A stretch of 64,000 bases of DNA from Herbiconiux daphne (GTDB lineage: Bacteria > Actinomycetota > Actinomycetes > Actinomycetales > Microbacteriaceae): positions 186,001-250,000 of the forward strand of contig NZ_JANLCJ010000004.1 of assembly GCF_024979295.1 (NCBI RefSeq), written 5' to 3'. The notes beneath the pieces are model-generated. The model did no database searches and was not told where the DNA came from. It was given only the letters and a program-made list of their open reading frames with translations. How positions within the stretch are numbered: the first letter of the stretch is position 1; every line of letters begins with the position of its first letter. A program made the translations under genes and the position numbers. Shown here in pieces: positions 24,595 to 33,288 of the stretch.

Positions 24595-26361
24595 GTGTCG
24601 GACATCGAGACGGGAGGCGACGTGGCCACCACCGCGAAACCGCGCACAGCCAGAATGCCGAGCACCGGCCCCTTCACCACGGCGCGGGGTTTGCTGCCGC
24701 TGATCGTCATCTCGCTGTTCCTGTTCGCGCTGCCGATCGTCATGCTCGTCGTTGGCGCGTTCCGCAACGCGGCCCCCGGCGCCCCGGCGCAATGGTCGTT
24801 CGAGGCTTTCGTGCGCACCTACACCGACCCCGCCTCGTACACGACTCTGGGCAACTCCGTCATCCTGGCCGGCTCGAGCACCGCGATCGGTGTGGTCGTG
24901 GCTCTCGTGCTGGCGTTCCTGGTGACCCGCACCACCACTCCGCTCCGGCGCCTCGTCACTCCGGCCATGGTGCTCGTGGTCGCCCTGCCGCCCCTGTTCT
25001 ACGCCATCAGCTGGGGGATGCTCGGCAACCCGACGATCGGTCTGATCAACACCGTCTGGAAGCAGCTCTCGGGGTCGGGCGATGCCCTCTTCGACGTGAA
25101 TTCCTGGGCCGGGCTCATCCTGGTGGTGTCGTTGAAGAACGCGGCCTTCGCCTATCTGCTGATCATCGGCCCCTTCCGTGCGCTGGACCGCAGCTTGGAG
25201 GAGGCCGCGCAGGTCGCGGGCGCCGGGCGGCTGCGCACCATCCTTGGCATCGACCTCGTGATGCTCGCGCCGGCCATCACCGGGGTCACCATCCTCACGT
25301 TCGTGATCGGCCTCGAAGCATTCGACGTGCCACTGTTCCTCGGCACCCCGGCGGGCATCGACGTGTTCTCGACGCAGATCTACAGCCTGATCGCGAGCCG
25401 GTCCCCCGCCGACTACGGCGGCGCGAGCGCGATCTCGCTGCTGCTGGTCGTGGTGGTGATCGCGCTGGTGCTGCTGCAGTGGCGCATTCTCGGCCGACGC
25501 CGGTTCACCACGGTGGGCGGCAAGAGCTACCGCACCGAGCCGTGGAACATCGGGCCGTGGCGCTGGGTCGGCGCGGTGTTCATCGGCATCTACCTGCTGG
25601 TCGCCATCGTCGCGCCGTTGTTCCAACTCGTGCTGGGCAGCCTGCAGCCGTACTTCGGCGCCGGCACGGTCTACTCCCTGGCCAACTACCAGAAGCTGCT
25701 GACGAACCATACGACCGTGACCGCTCTGCAGTCGACGTTCTTCGTGGGACTGGTGGGCGGCCTGGTGGCGATGGTCCTCGCCCTCACCCTGGTGTACGCC
25801 ATCACCCACAACGAGACCCGCCTGCGCCGTCTGCTCGACATGCTCACCTGGCTGCCCTACGCGGTTCCCGGGGTCGTGCTGAGCTTGGGCCTCGCGTGGA
25901 CCTACGTCAGTCTGCCGGGCTTCCGCCAGCTCTACGGCTCGGTCTTCCTGGTGGCGCTCGCCCTGGTGGTGGCCGTGACCCCGATCGCGACCCGCGCCAT
26001 CCAGCCGGCCGTCATCCAGATCAACCGCGAGCTCGAAGAGGCCTCGCGGGTGAGCGGCGCGAAGCCCGGACGGATGGTGCTCGGCATCGTGCTGCCGCTG
26101 ATCATGCCGAGCTTCCTGTCGGGCTGGTTCGTGGTGGCCATCGTGATGTCGGGCAACCTCGCCATTCCGATCCTGCTGTCGTCGTCGACCTCACCCACCG
26201 TGCCGCTGCTGGTCTACCAGCTCTACGGCCAGGGGCAGACCTCCCAGGCAGCCGCGTTGTTCGTGATCATGCTCGTCGGCCTGTTGTTCGGGCTCGCCGT
26301 CGTGGCCGTCATCGGCCGCATCCTCAGCCGCCGTTTCGGCCGCACCCGCACCAACCGTTAG
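24595..26361 (+). CDS. ABC transporter permease, fused two-domain (FbpB/thiamine-type)
   Basis: 588 residues with two binding-protein-dependent permease modules, about 12 membrane segments in all. Each half carries an EAA-type loop: SLEEAAQVAGAGRLRTILGI in the first and ELEEASRVSGAKPGRMVLGI in the second. This is the FbpB layout of importers for ferric ion, thiamine, phosphonates or organic anions. GTG at 24595 has its GGAGG 13 bases away; GTG at 24622 has GGAGG four bases away and may be the real start, giving 579 residues. It heads the operon with the binding protein and ATPase. Confidence 0.9.
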   Translation: MSDIETGGDVATTAKPRTARMPSTGPFTTARGLLPLIVISLFLFALPIVMLVVGAFRNAAPGAPAQWSFEAFVRTYTDPASYTTLGNSVILAGSSTAIGVVVALVLAFLVTRTTTPLRRLVTPAMVLVVALPPLFYAISWGMLGNPTIGLINTVWKQLSGSGDALFDVNSWAGLILVVSLKNAAFAYLLIIGPFRALDRSLEEAAQVAGAGRLRTILGIDLVMLAPAITGVTILTFVIGLEAFDVPLFLGTPAGIDVFSTQIYSLIASRSPADYGGASAISLLLVVVVIALVLLQWRILGRRRFTTVGGKSYRTEPWNIGPWRWVGAVFIGIYLLVAIVAPLFQLVLGSLQPYFGAGTVYSLANYQKLLTNHTTVTALQSTFFVGLVGGLVAMVLALTLVYAITHNETRLRRLLDMLTWLPYAVPGVVLSLGLAWTYVSLPGFRQLYGSVFLVALALVVAVTPIATRAIQPAVIQINRELEEASRVSGAKPGRMVLGIVLPLIMPSFLSGWFVVAIVMSGNLAIPILLSSSTSPTVPLLVYQLYGQGQTSQAAALFVIMLVGLLFGLAVVAVIGRILSRRFGRTRTNR

Positions 26362-26385
26362 AACCGTCCTCGAAGGAGAGCACAC

Positions 26386-27510
26386 ATGCACAAGCGCAAG
26401 AAGTCCCTCTGGCTGGCCGCCATACCGGCCATCGTCCTGCTCGCGTCCGGCTGCGCCGCCAGCGGCCCGGATGCCGGTGGCGCGAGCTCCATCGGCGGCG
26501 AGTTGACGTCAGCCGATGACGAAGCGCTCGGCGGCACCGACGCGGTCGCCGAGCTGACGAAGCTCTATGACGCCGCGATCGCCGCCGGCCAGACCACGGT
26601 GACGGTCTACGGGCCCGGCGAGATCGACAAAGTGCCGGTCTACGAGAAGTTCGCCGAGCGTTTCCCGGGCATCACGGTGAACGGCGTCTTCATGGTGGGC
26701 CCTGACTACGCCGCCAAGTTGCAGGGCGAGGTCGCGAGCGGCAACCACGTCGGTGACCTCGTGCAGTCCGGCGACACCTCCGTGGTCGACCAGATCCCCG
26801 CGGGCTATTTCGAGAAATTCGACCCCGTGACCGCGGAGGGTCTGGGTGAGGACTACAAGGACTCGACCGACACGGTGCACGCGGCATCCGCCACGGCCTT
26901 CGGCTACCTCTACAACACCGACGCACTGAGCGCCGAGGAGGCGCCGGCCGGCTGGGAGGACCTGCTCGACCCGTCGCTGAAGGGACAGTTCGCCAGCGAC
27001 ACCGTCACCCACTTCGGCGGCGGCTTCTCGACGCTCGCACACCTCAACTGGGACGGGCGGCTCGGTGACGACTACCTCGACCAGCTCGGCGCCCAGGACT
27101 TCCGGATGGAGTCCAACACCGCGCTCGCCGGCACCGATGTCGCCACCGGCCAGGCCGCGGTCGAACCCTTCTATCCGCTGAGCTACTACCTGCGCGACAA
27201 GGCGAACGGCGCTCCGGTCGGATTCGTCTTCCCGACGGAGGGAGGCGTGCACATCTCGCCCCACTACCTCGGACTGGTCAAGGGAGCACCGAACCCGGAT
27301 GCGGCGAAGCTGCTGATGACGTGGCTGTTCACCCCCGAGGGCCAGCAGGCGTGCGCCGACATCGGCTACTACCCCCTGATGCCCGGAGCACCCGGCCCGG
27401 AGGGCTACCCCGCGGAGGAAGAGCTCGACCTGTTCAAGCCCTTCCCCCTCGAAGCGGTCACCGACATCTCCAACGACAACCTCGACAAGGTCGGGCAGGC
27501 CTTCGGATGA
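26386..27510 (+). CDS. ABC transporter substrate-binding lipoprotein (Fbp/PotD-type)
   Basis: 374 residues. A lysine-rich signal peptide (HKRKKSLW) runs to a lipobox-like LLASGC with Cys 23 as the likely lipid site. The body is a type 2 periplasmic-binding fold of the SBP_bac family used with FbpB permeases: QTTVTVYGPGEIDKVPVYEK, SATAFGYLYNTDAL and DAAKLLMTWLFTPEGQQACA. ATG follows GAAGGAGAG. Its stop overlaps the ATPase start (ATGA). The tyrosine pair typical for ferric ion is not obvious, so an organic ligand is as likely (inference). Confidence 0.9.
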   Translation: MHKRKKSLWLAAIPAIVLLASGCAASGPDAGGASSIGGELTSADDEALGGTDAVAELTKLYDAAIAAGQTTVTVYGPGEIDKVPVYEKFAERFPGITVNGVFMVGPDYAAKLQGEVASGNHVGDLVQSGDTSVVDQIPAGYFEKFDPVTAEGLGEDYKDSTDTVHAASATAFGYLYNTDALSAEEAPAGWEDLLDPSLKGQFASDTVTHFGGGFSTLAHLNWDGRLGDDYLDQLGAQDFRMESNTALAGTDVATGQAAVEPFYPLSYYLRDKANGAPVGFVFPTEGGVHISPHYLGLVKGAPNPDAAKLLMTWLFTPEGQQACADIGYYPLMPGAPGPEGYPAEEELDLFKPFPLEAVTDISNDNLDKVGQAFG

Positions 27511-28655
27511 GCGGGGTGAGGATCGCGGGACTGCGCAAGGAATACGGGTCGGCGGTCGCGGTGCAGGACATCGACCTCGACATCGCACCCGGCGAGTTCG
27601 TGGCCCTGTTGGGTCCGAGCGGGTGCGGCAAGACCACCACCCTGCGCTGTCTCGCGGGGCTCGAGGTGCCCACCCGCGGCGAGATCAGCATCGGCGAGAA
27701 GCCGGTGTTCTCGGCCGAGAAGTCGCTGTTCGTTCCCCCCGAGAAGCGCAAGATCGGCATGGTCTTCCAGAGCTATGCGCTGTGGCCGCACATGACCGTG
27801 GGGGCCAACGTGGGCTACCCGCTGAAACTGGCGAAGGTCGACAAGAAGACCGCCGCGGGCCAGGTGCAGGACTTGCTGCAGCGGGTGCACCTCGGCGACC
27901 GCACGTCGCAGATGGCCGTGGCCCTCTCGGGCGGGCAGCAGCAGCGAGTGGCTCTGGCGCGGGCGATGGTGAACCGACCGGCGGTGATGCTGTTCGACGA
28001 GCCGCTGTCCAACCTGGATGCGAAGCTCAGGCTCTCGATGCGCGCCCAGATCCGGGAGCTCCATGACGAGTTCGGCACGACCTCCGTCTATGTCACACAC
28101 GACCAGGAGGAGGCGATCGCTCTCGCCGACCGAGTGGTGGTGATGAACGCGGGACTCATCGAGCAGCTCGGCACGCCCACTCAGCTCTACACACGCCCGG
28201 CGAGTGCCTTCGTGGCCGACTTCATGGGATTCCAGAACGTGCTTCCGGCTCGCGTGGAGTCGGTGCTTCCGGGCGAGCTGGTCGTGTCGCTGACCGGAAC
28301 ACCGTCGTTGCTGCGGCTGCACGACGACAGCGGTCGATGGGGCCCGGGCGACGAGATCGCGATCGCCTTCCGCTCCGGCCACGTGCGGGTGCGCATCGGC
28401 GATTCCACCTCACCGGGAGTTCTGCGCGGCCGGGTGCGCCGCACGAGCTATCTCGGCAGCTCGCAACGGGTGCTCGTCGACGTGGGCGGTGTGGCCATCC
28501 GGGCTCAGGTCGACGAGGGCGAGTTCGCCCTCTTCGGGCCCGACGACTTGGCCCCCGGGCGCGAGGTGGACCTCGAGATCAGCGCCGATACGATCGTGCC
28601 TCTCGCTGCCGCCGGCGCTCCCGTCGCGGCATCGACGGCGCCGGTCGGCGTTTAG
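27507..28655 (+). CDS. ABC transporter ATP-binding protein (PotA/FbpC-like)
   Basis: 382 residues from the ATG at 27507, which overlaps the binding-protein stop. Walker A GPSGCGKTT (36-44), signature LSGGQQQRVALARA, Walker B VMLFDEPLSNLD and switch His in VYVTHDQEEA are all intact. After about residue 240 there is a TOBE-type beta domain (VLPARVESVLPGELVVSL and VRRTSYLGSSQRVLVDV), as in polyamine and ferric-ion importers. It powers the permease at 24595-26361. A strong hairpin follows at 28668-28702. Confidence 0.93.
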   Translation: MSGVRIAGLRKEYGSAVAVQDIDLDIAPGEFVALLGPSGCGKTTTLRCLAGLEVPTRGEISIGEKPVFSAEKSLFVPPEKRKIGMVFQSYALWPHMTVGANVGYPLKLAKVDKKTAAGQVQDLLQRVHLGDRTSQMAVALSGGQQQRVALARAMVNRPAVMLFDEPLSNLDAKLRLSMRAQIRELHDEFGTTSVYVTHDQEEAIALADRVVVMNAGLIEQLGTPTQLYTRPASAFVADFMGFQNVLPARVESVLPGELVVSLTGTPSLLRLHDDSGRWGPGDEIAIAFRSGHVRVRIGDSTSPGVLRGRVRRTSYLGSSQRVLVDVGGVAIRAQVDEGEFALFGPDDLAPGREVDLEISADTIVPLAAAGAPVAASTAPVGV

Positions 28656-28667
28656 CACACAGACGAA

Positions 28668-28702
28668 CAGCGGCCCGGGCGGAATGACCGCTCGGGCCGC
28701 TG
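28668..28702. terminator. Bidirectional hairpin terminator
   Basis: CAGCGGCCCGGGCGG (28668-28682) pairs with CCGCTCGGGCCGCTG (28688-28702) around a 5-base loop, with one mismatch in 15. It lies between the stop of the ABC ATPase (28655) and the stop of the convergent small gene (28710), so it can end both operons. Confidence 0.8.
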
Positions 28703-28709
28703 CGTGCGC

Positions 28710-28877
28710 CTACTGCTCGTCGTCCTCGGGTTCCGGATGCCCGGCGTACGCGCCGGCACCGGCCCCGGTCCCTGCGACGAAGGCGGGATCGGCCTCGACC
28801 TCCTCCTCCGTCTCCGTGGTCGCATCGGAAGGCGCGGCAGCCGGTTCGGGCTGAGCGGTGTCGTCAGAGCGTGACAT
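28710..28877 (-). CDS. Small acidic protein, function unknown
   Basis: 55 residues, MSRSDDTAQPEPAAAPSDAT then a Glu-rich stretch TETEEEVEAD, a Gly/Ala run and the end HPEPEDDEQ. It has no signal peptide, membrane segment or recognisable domain, and is strongly acidic and probably disordered. The ATG at 28877 has AGGGAG upstream and overlaps the end of the flavin monooxygenase gene by 14 bases, so it is the last gene of the 41-to-28.7-kb operon, directly before the terminator. I do not recognise a family; it could be a small partner or stabiliser of an operon enzyme (inference). Confidence 0.6.
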   Translation of the reverse strand: MSRSDDTAQPEPAAAPSDATTETEEEVEADPAFVAGTGAGAGAYAGHPEPEDDEQ

Positions 28878-30555
28878 GGTCGTTTCTCCCTTGTTCCTGG
28901 ATGGAGCCGGCCGCGACGAGCGGGCGGGCGCCGCGGAGGCGATCGACCAGGGCCGTGCTGTCGGCGGGCGACTCGTCGCCGCGCCACACCACGTGCTGGT
29001 CGTCGCGCACCACGAGGTAGCGGTGGCGGTACTCGGCGGGGGCGATGCCAGGAGCGATCTCGAGCACCGAGAGCGGCAGACCGGCTGTCTCGGCCGCCTC
29101 GATCAGACCGGCGACCCCGTCTCGATCGTCGAACACGAGCAGGGTGTACCCGCGGGCGAGTGCGTCGTAGAGCGAGCGGCCGCCGGGCAGCCAGAAGTGC
29201 GGGGCGCGGCATCCGGGAACCGTCGACGGGGTGTAGCCGCCCATCGAGTACGCCGGGGCCGGCTCGCCGTCGTATTCGATCAGCGGCGAATGGTCGTAGG
29301 AGTAGCCGTAGTTGAGGCCCTCGGCCGCGAACTGCTGCACATTGAGGGCATAGGCCGCCTCGCCGAGGCGTTCTCGCGCCACGCGGCCGGCTTCGGTGTC
29401 GTCTTCGATCTCGGCGGGCACGTCGGCCTGGGCGATCTTGCGCTGGTGCGACATCGCGAAGCGCGACACCTGGTCGGTGATCGGCAGGCGCTCGGCCTCG
29501 TAGCCGTCGAGGATGCCCTCGTCGGCCCAGCCGGCGAGGTAGGCGCCCAGGGTCCAGGTGAGGTTGAGCACGTCGGCGATTCCGGCGTTCATGCCGAAAC
29601 CGGCATACGGCACCCAGAGATGAGCGGCATCGCCGGCGATGAAGACTCTGCGGTCGCGGAACGTGTCCGACACCAGGCGACGGGCGATCCAGTCCTCGGT
29701 CGACACCACCTCGTACTCGAACGACTCGTCGACGCCGAGAATCAGGCGTACCGCCTCGTCGCGATCGACCGACTCGACGCTCTCCGACTCGGCCAGGTAG
29801 TTGTGCACCAGGAATGTCTGGATGCCGTCGATTGCGAAGACGTGACCGTTGCGGCGCGGGTTGAAGGTGTAGTAGCACCAGGCGGGCTTGCCGGGCAGGA
29901 TGTCGTAGAGGCCGGCCGCCCGGATGCACGTGGATTGCACCCGCTGCAGCACCGGGTCGCCGTGGAAGGCGGCTCCGATGGCCTTGCGCACCGCCGAGCG
30001 GCCCCCGTCGGCGCCGATCAGGAAGCGGCCGCGGAGCACGCGCTCGGCCCCGTCCGGGTCGACGATGCGCACCGTCACGCCCTCGTCGTCCTGCTCGAAA
30101 CCGAGGTAGCGCGTCTCGTTCAGCAGGGTCACCGAGGGTAGCCCCGCCGTGTGCTCCATCATGATGGGCTCGAGGAAGGTCTGGTTGATGCGGTGCGGCG
30201 GCTCGGGCGTGGCCCAGTCGGCGTCGGGCCCCACCGGCGACCGGTCGCGGTCGGCCCGGGAGGGGATGGGGATGCGCCCGAACTCCTGGCCGGTGAGGGT
30301 CGTTCGGAAGGTGATGTCCTGCGGGTACTCCGCGGGGAGTCCCGCGTCGCGCACGGCGCGGGCCAGACCGAGCTGGCGGAACCGTTCCATCGTGCGCGAG
30401 GCCACGTGGTTGCACTTCACGTTCGGCGGGGCCAGGTAGGCGCGCGATTCGATGATGATGGAGCTCGCACCCCGTGCATCCAGGTCCATCGCCGCGGTCA
30501 GGCCCACCGGACCGCCACCCACGATGATGACGTCGGCGTCGAACTCGTCGCTCAT
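28864..30555 (-). CDS. FAD-dependent aromatic monooxygenase (MhpA/PheA/TfdB-like)
   Basis: 563 residues. FAD motif GGGPVG (13-18), a mid-protein motif GRFLIGADGGRSAVRK (the DG motif), the second FAD motif FIAGDAAHLWVPYAGFGMNA, and a C-terminal thioredoxin-like part beginning near GGRSLYDAL. This is the group A flavoprotein hydroxylase family of 3-hydroxyphenylpropionate, phenol and chlorophenol hydroxylases, which add a hydroxyl ortho to an existing one using NAD(P)H and oxygen. Start and stop overlap the neighbours in the operon. With the second such enzyme at 33285-35885 it probably prepares the ring for extradiol cleavage. Confidence 0.9.
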   Translation of the reverse strand: MSDEFDADVIIVGGGPVGLTAAMDLDARGASSIIIESRAYLAPPNVKCNHVASRTMERFRQLGLARAVRDAGLPAEYPQDITFRTTLTGQEFGRIPIPSRADRDRSPVGPDADWATPEPPHRINQTFLEPIMMEHTAGLPSVTLLNETRYLGFEQDDEGVTVRIVDPDGAERVLRGRFLIGADGGRSAVRKAIGAAFHGDPVLQRVQSTCIRAAGLYDILPGKPAWCYYTFNPRRNGHVFAIDGIQTFLVHNYLAESESVESVDRDEAVRLILGVDESFEYEVVSTEDWIARRLVSDTFRDRRVFIAGDAAHLWVPYAGFGMNAGIADVLNLTWTLGAYLAGWADEGILDGYEAERLPITDQVSRFAMSHQRKIAQADVPAEIEDDTEAGRVARERLGEAAYALNVQQFAAEGLNYGYSYDHSPLIEYDGEPAPAYSMGGYTPSTVPGCRAPHFWLPGGRSLYDALARGYTLLVFDDRDGVAGLIEAAETAGLPLSVLEIAPGIAPAEYRHRYLVVRDDQHVVWRGDESPADSTALVDRLRGARPLVAAGSIQEQGRNDHVTL

Positions 30556-31982
30556 GCCTGACTCACGAACCGGGTGTGCAGGAACCCGTCGATGCCCTCG
30601 GAGCCGCCCTCGGAGCCGTAGCCGCTCTCCTTCACCCCACCGAACGGGGTTTCGGGACCGGTGAGACGGAAGTGGTTGATGGCGAGCATGCCCGCCTCCA
30701 TGCGCTCGGACACCTCGTAGGCGGTGTGCACCGACTCGGTGAAGGCGTACGACGCGAGGCCGTAGCTGAGTTCGTTGGCGCGGCGGAGCGCGTCGTCGGT
30801 GTCGGTGAACGGCACGGCGAGCGCCACAGGGCCGAAGGGCTCTTCGTTCATGATGCGCGATGCCGGGTCGAGCTCGGTGAGCAGGGTCGGCTGCCAGAAG
30901 TAGCCGGGCCCGTCGACGGGCGATCCGCCCACGACGGCCCGGGCACCACGCGAGACGGCGTCGTCGATCAGCGCGCCGACCGCGGGCCCGCGGCGCTCGT
31001 GGGCGAGCGGCCCGACGGTCGTTCCGGTGTCGAGACCGTTGCCCACGCGGAGGGTGCCGATGGCGTCGGCGAAGGCCGCCACGAAGCGGTCGTGCGAGGC
31101 CTCTTGCACGAAGAAGCGGGTCGGGGCGATGCAGATCTGGCCCGCGTTGCGGAATTTCGACCGCACCGCCAGGCGTGCGACCTTCTCGACGTCAGCGTCA
31201 TCGAACACCAGCACCGGAGCATGGCCGCCGAGCTCGAGCGTCGCCTTCTTGATGCCCTCGGCCGCGAGGTGGGCGATCTGGCGTCCGACCGCGGTGGAGC
31301 CGGTGAACGTGACCTTGCGGATCTCGGGCGAGCGGATGAGGTACTCCGAGATGGTGGCCGGCACGCCGAACACCACGTTGAGCACGCCCGCCGGCAACCC
31401 GGCGTCGACCAGCGCGTGGGCCAGAGCGAGCCCGGTGGCCGGGGTCTCCTCGGCCGGCTTCAGGATGACGGTGCAGCCCGCCGCGATGGCGGCGGCGATC
31501 TTGCGCGCCGGAATGGTGATCGGGAAGTTCCACGGCGTGAACGCCGCCACCGGGCCGATCGGCTGGCGCAGCACCATGTCGCGCACCCCGGCCACACGGG
31601 TGGGGATGATGCGGCCGTAGGTGCGGCGGCCCTCCTCGGCGAACCAGTCGAAGATGTCGGCGGCGGCGTGCGCCTCGGCGGTGGACTCGGCCAGCGGCTT
31701 GCCCTGCTCGATGGTCGTCGCCCGGCCGATGGCGTCGGCGCGCAAACGCAACAGCTCCGCGGCGCGGCGGAGGATGTTGTAGCGATCGAAGGCCGGGGTG
31801 TCGCGCCACAGCGGGAAGGCCTTCGCCGCGCTCTCCAGCGCGTCGTCGAGGTCGGCGATCGATGCCACGGGCAGGCGGGCGATCTCGCCACCCGTGGCGG
31901 GGTCGATCACGGGCAGCGTGTCACGGCCGGCGGTGTCGCGCCACTCCCCGCCGATCAGCAGAGCGAGTTCGGGGTAGTCCAC
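30552..31982 (-). CDS. NAD(P)-dependent aldehyde dehydrogenase (GabD-like)
   Basis: 476 residues, the normal length. Landmarks are FTPWNFPI, KPAEETPATGLALAHALV, the cofactor motif FTGSTAVGRQ, the general base Glu in LELGGHAP and the nucleophile Cys in GQICIAPTR. The C-terminal part has EEPFGPVALAVPF. The closest general type is succinate-semialdehyde dehydrogenase, though an aromatic or hydroxymuconic aldehyde is possible in this operon. GTG at 31982 follows GAGGAG. Its stop overlaps the monooxygenase start (ATGA). Confidence 0.92.
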   Translation of the reverse strand: MDYPELALLIGGEWRDTAGRDTLPVIDPATGGEIARLPVASIADLDDALESAAKAFPLWRDTPAFDRYNILRRAAELLRLRADAIGRATTIEQGKPLAESTAEAHAAADIFDWFAEEGRRTYGRIIPTRVAGVRDMVLRQPIGPVAAFTPWNFPITIPARKIAAAIAAGCTVILKPAEETPATGLALAHALVDAGLPAGVLNVVFGVPATISEYLIRSPEIRKVTFTGSTAVGRQIAHLAAEGIKKATLELGGHAPVLVFDDADVEKVARLAVRSKFRNAGQICIAPTRFFVQEASHDRFVAAFADAIGTLRVGNGLDTGTTVGPLAHERRGPAVGALIDDAVSRGARAVVGGSPVDGPGYFWQPTLLTELDPASRIMNEEPFGPVALAVPFTDTDDALRRANELSYGLASYAFTESVHTAYEVSERMEAGMLAINHFRLTGPETPFGGVKESGYGSEGGSEGIDGFLHTRFVSQA

Positions 31983-31999
31983 AGTGTCTCCTCAGGTGC

Positions 32000-32635
32000 T
32001 CACGGCTCAGCGGGCAGGCGCAGACCCAACAGGTCCATCGTCAGCTCACCGTCGCGAAGGCGGTTCATGTACTGCTCCTCGCGGAGCGCTCGCGCACGGG
32101 CGTACTCGAGGGTGTCGGCGAAGATGCCGGCGGGGATCACGGCCACGCCGTCGCGGTCGGCGATCACGATGTCGCCTTCCTCGATGCTGGCCGTGCCGAT
32201 GCGGATGGCGTCCCCCACCGTTCCGGCGTCGTCCTTCAGGGTGCCCTGCAGCGCGATCAGGCTGCTGAAGGCGGCGAAGCCGAGTTCTTCCAGACGATCG
32301 ACGTCGCGCACGCCACCGTGGATCACGAGCCCAAGCACACCACGACTCTGCGCCGCCACGGCGAGCACCTCGCCCCAGTACCCGTGCGGCGCTCCGCCGG
32401 CGTCGACCACCAGCACGTCGCCGGGCTGTGCCCGCTCCACGGCGAGGTGCAGTGGCAGGTTGTCGCCGGCCGCGGCCTTCACCGGAAGAGCGCGGCCCAC
32501 GATGCGCGCACCGGGCCACGCCGGTCTGATCTGGGGCGGAAGGAAGGTGTCCCATCCCGAGGCCTCGTAGAGGGTGGCCGCGCCGAGGGTCAGCAGTTCC
32601 TCGCGCAGTTCGTTCAGGTCATAGCTGTCGGTCAC
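32000..32635 (-). CDS. RraA-family aldolase-like protein, unit 1
   Basis: 211 residues of the RraA/HMG-CHA aldolase fold. The active-site string is LVIHGGVRDVDRLEELGF, with the Arg-Asp pair (RD) that holds metal and substrate in 4-hydroxy-4-methyl-2-oxoglutarate/4-carboxy-4-hydroxy-2-oxoadipate aldolases (LigK, ProA). A His replaces the more usual Asp four residues before the Arg. GTG at 32635 has GAGGAGG upstream and overlaps the next unit's stop. In an operon with LigB- and LigJ-like genes it is a candidate for the final cleavage to pyruvate and oxaloacetate. Confidence 0.85.
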   Translation of the reverse strand: MTDSYDLNELREELLTLGAATLYEASGWDTFLPPQIRPAWPGARIVGRALPVKAAAGDNLPLHLAVERAQPGDVLVVDAGGAPHGYWGEVLAVAAQSRGVLGLVIHGGVRDVDRLEELGFAAFSSLIALQGTLKDDAGTVGDAIRIGTASIEEGDIVIADRDGVAVIPAGIFADTLEYARARALREEQYMNRLRDGELTMDLLGLRLPAEP

Positions 32636-33288
32636 GACACGTCCTCCTCATGACGTTGGAGCAGATGATAGCCGTGGCGCCTGCGCGCCTCGGCGATGCC
32701 GACGCCCGAGAGCACGTCGGCCAGGATCGCAGCCTCGCGGGCGGCGATGCCGTCGCAGATGGCCAGCACCTCGTCCTCGATCTCGCGTGCGACCACGACG
32801 GCGCCGTCGGCGTCGCCCACGACCAGATCGCCGGCGCGCACTTTGACGCCGCCGATGGAGACGGAGCCACCCACCTCGTCGACCTCCACGCGGTCTTTGC
32901 CGGTGCGCATGAAACGCCCGCGGCTGAAGATCGGGTAGCCCTCGCCCAGCGCGCGCTCGACGTCGCGGCACACCCCGTCGATCACGGTGCCGGCCACCTT
33001 GCGGTCGTGCGCCATGGCGGTGAGGATGTCGCCCCACACGGTGGCATCCGTGCGCCCGGCGTTGTCGAGCACGACCACCTGACCGGGCTCGACGTCGTCG
33101 AGATAGTCGCCGACGGTGCCCGGTGGCGAGCCGGCCGGCACGTAGCGCACCGTGAAGGCGCGACCGCAGAGCCGCGCTCCGTCGAACAGCGGGGCGAGAC
33201 CGTGCAACGAGCCGGGGCGGCCGAGCTTGTCGAGTGCGTCGGAGATGGTGGCCGTGGAGTGCTTCGCCAGGCCGTGCTGCTCGCTCAT
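32632..33288 (-). CDS. RraA-family aldolase-like protein, unit 2
   Basis: 218 residues. VIDGVCRDVERALGEGYPIF contains the D-x-x-x-R-D motif of the LigK/ProA aldolases, and an earlier VLDNAGRTDATVWGDILT matches their glycine/asparagine metal-site loop. The late GDLVVGDADGAVVVARE strand is also typical. It overlaps unit 1 (GTGA) and the fused unit 3 (4 bases), so three related units are translated in a row. This unit has the most canonical motif and is my best candidate for the true LigK-type lyase (inference). Confidence 0.87.
   Translation of the reverse strand: MSEQHGLAKHSTATISDALDKLGRPGSLHGLAPLFDGARLCGRAFTVRYVPAGSPPGTVGDYLDDVEPGQVVVLDNAGRTDATVWGDILTAMAHDRKVAGTVIDGVCRDVERALGEGYPIFSRGRFMRTGKDRVEVDEVGGSVSIGGVKVRAGDLVVGDADGAVVVAREIEDEVLAICDGIAAREAAILADVLSGVGIAEARRRHGYHLLQRHEEDVS

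Noticed and set aside
22091..24703. An 870-codon open frame on the plus strand
   Set aside because: Antisense to the LysR and ThDP genes, low-complexity composition, no ribosome site and no domain.
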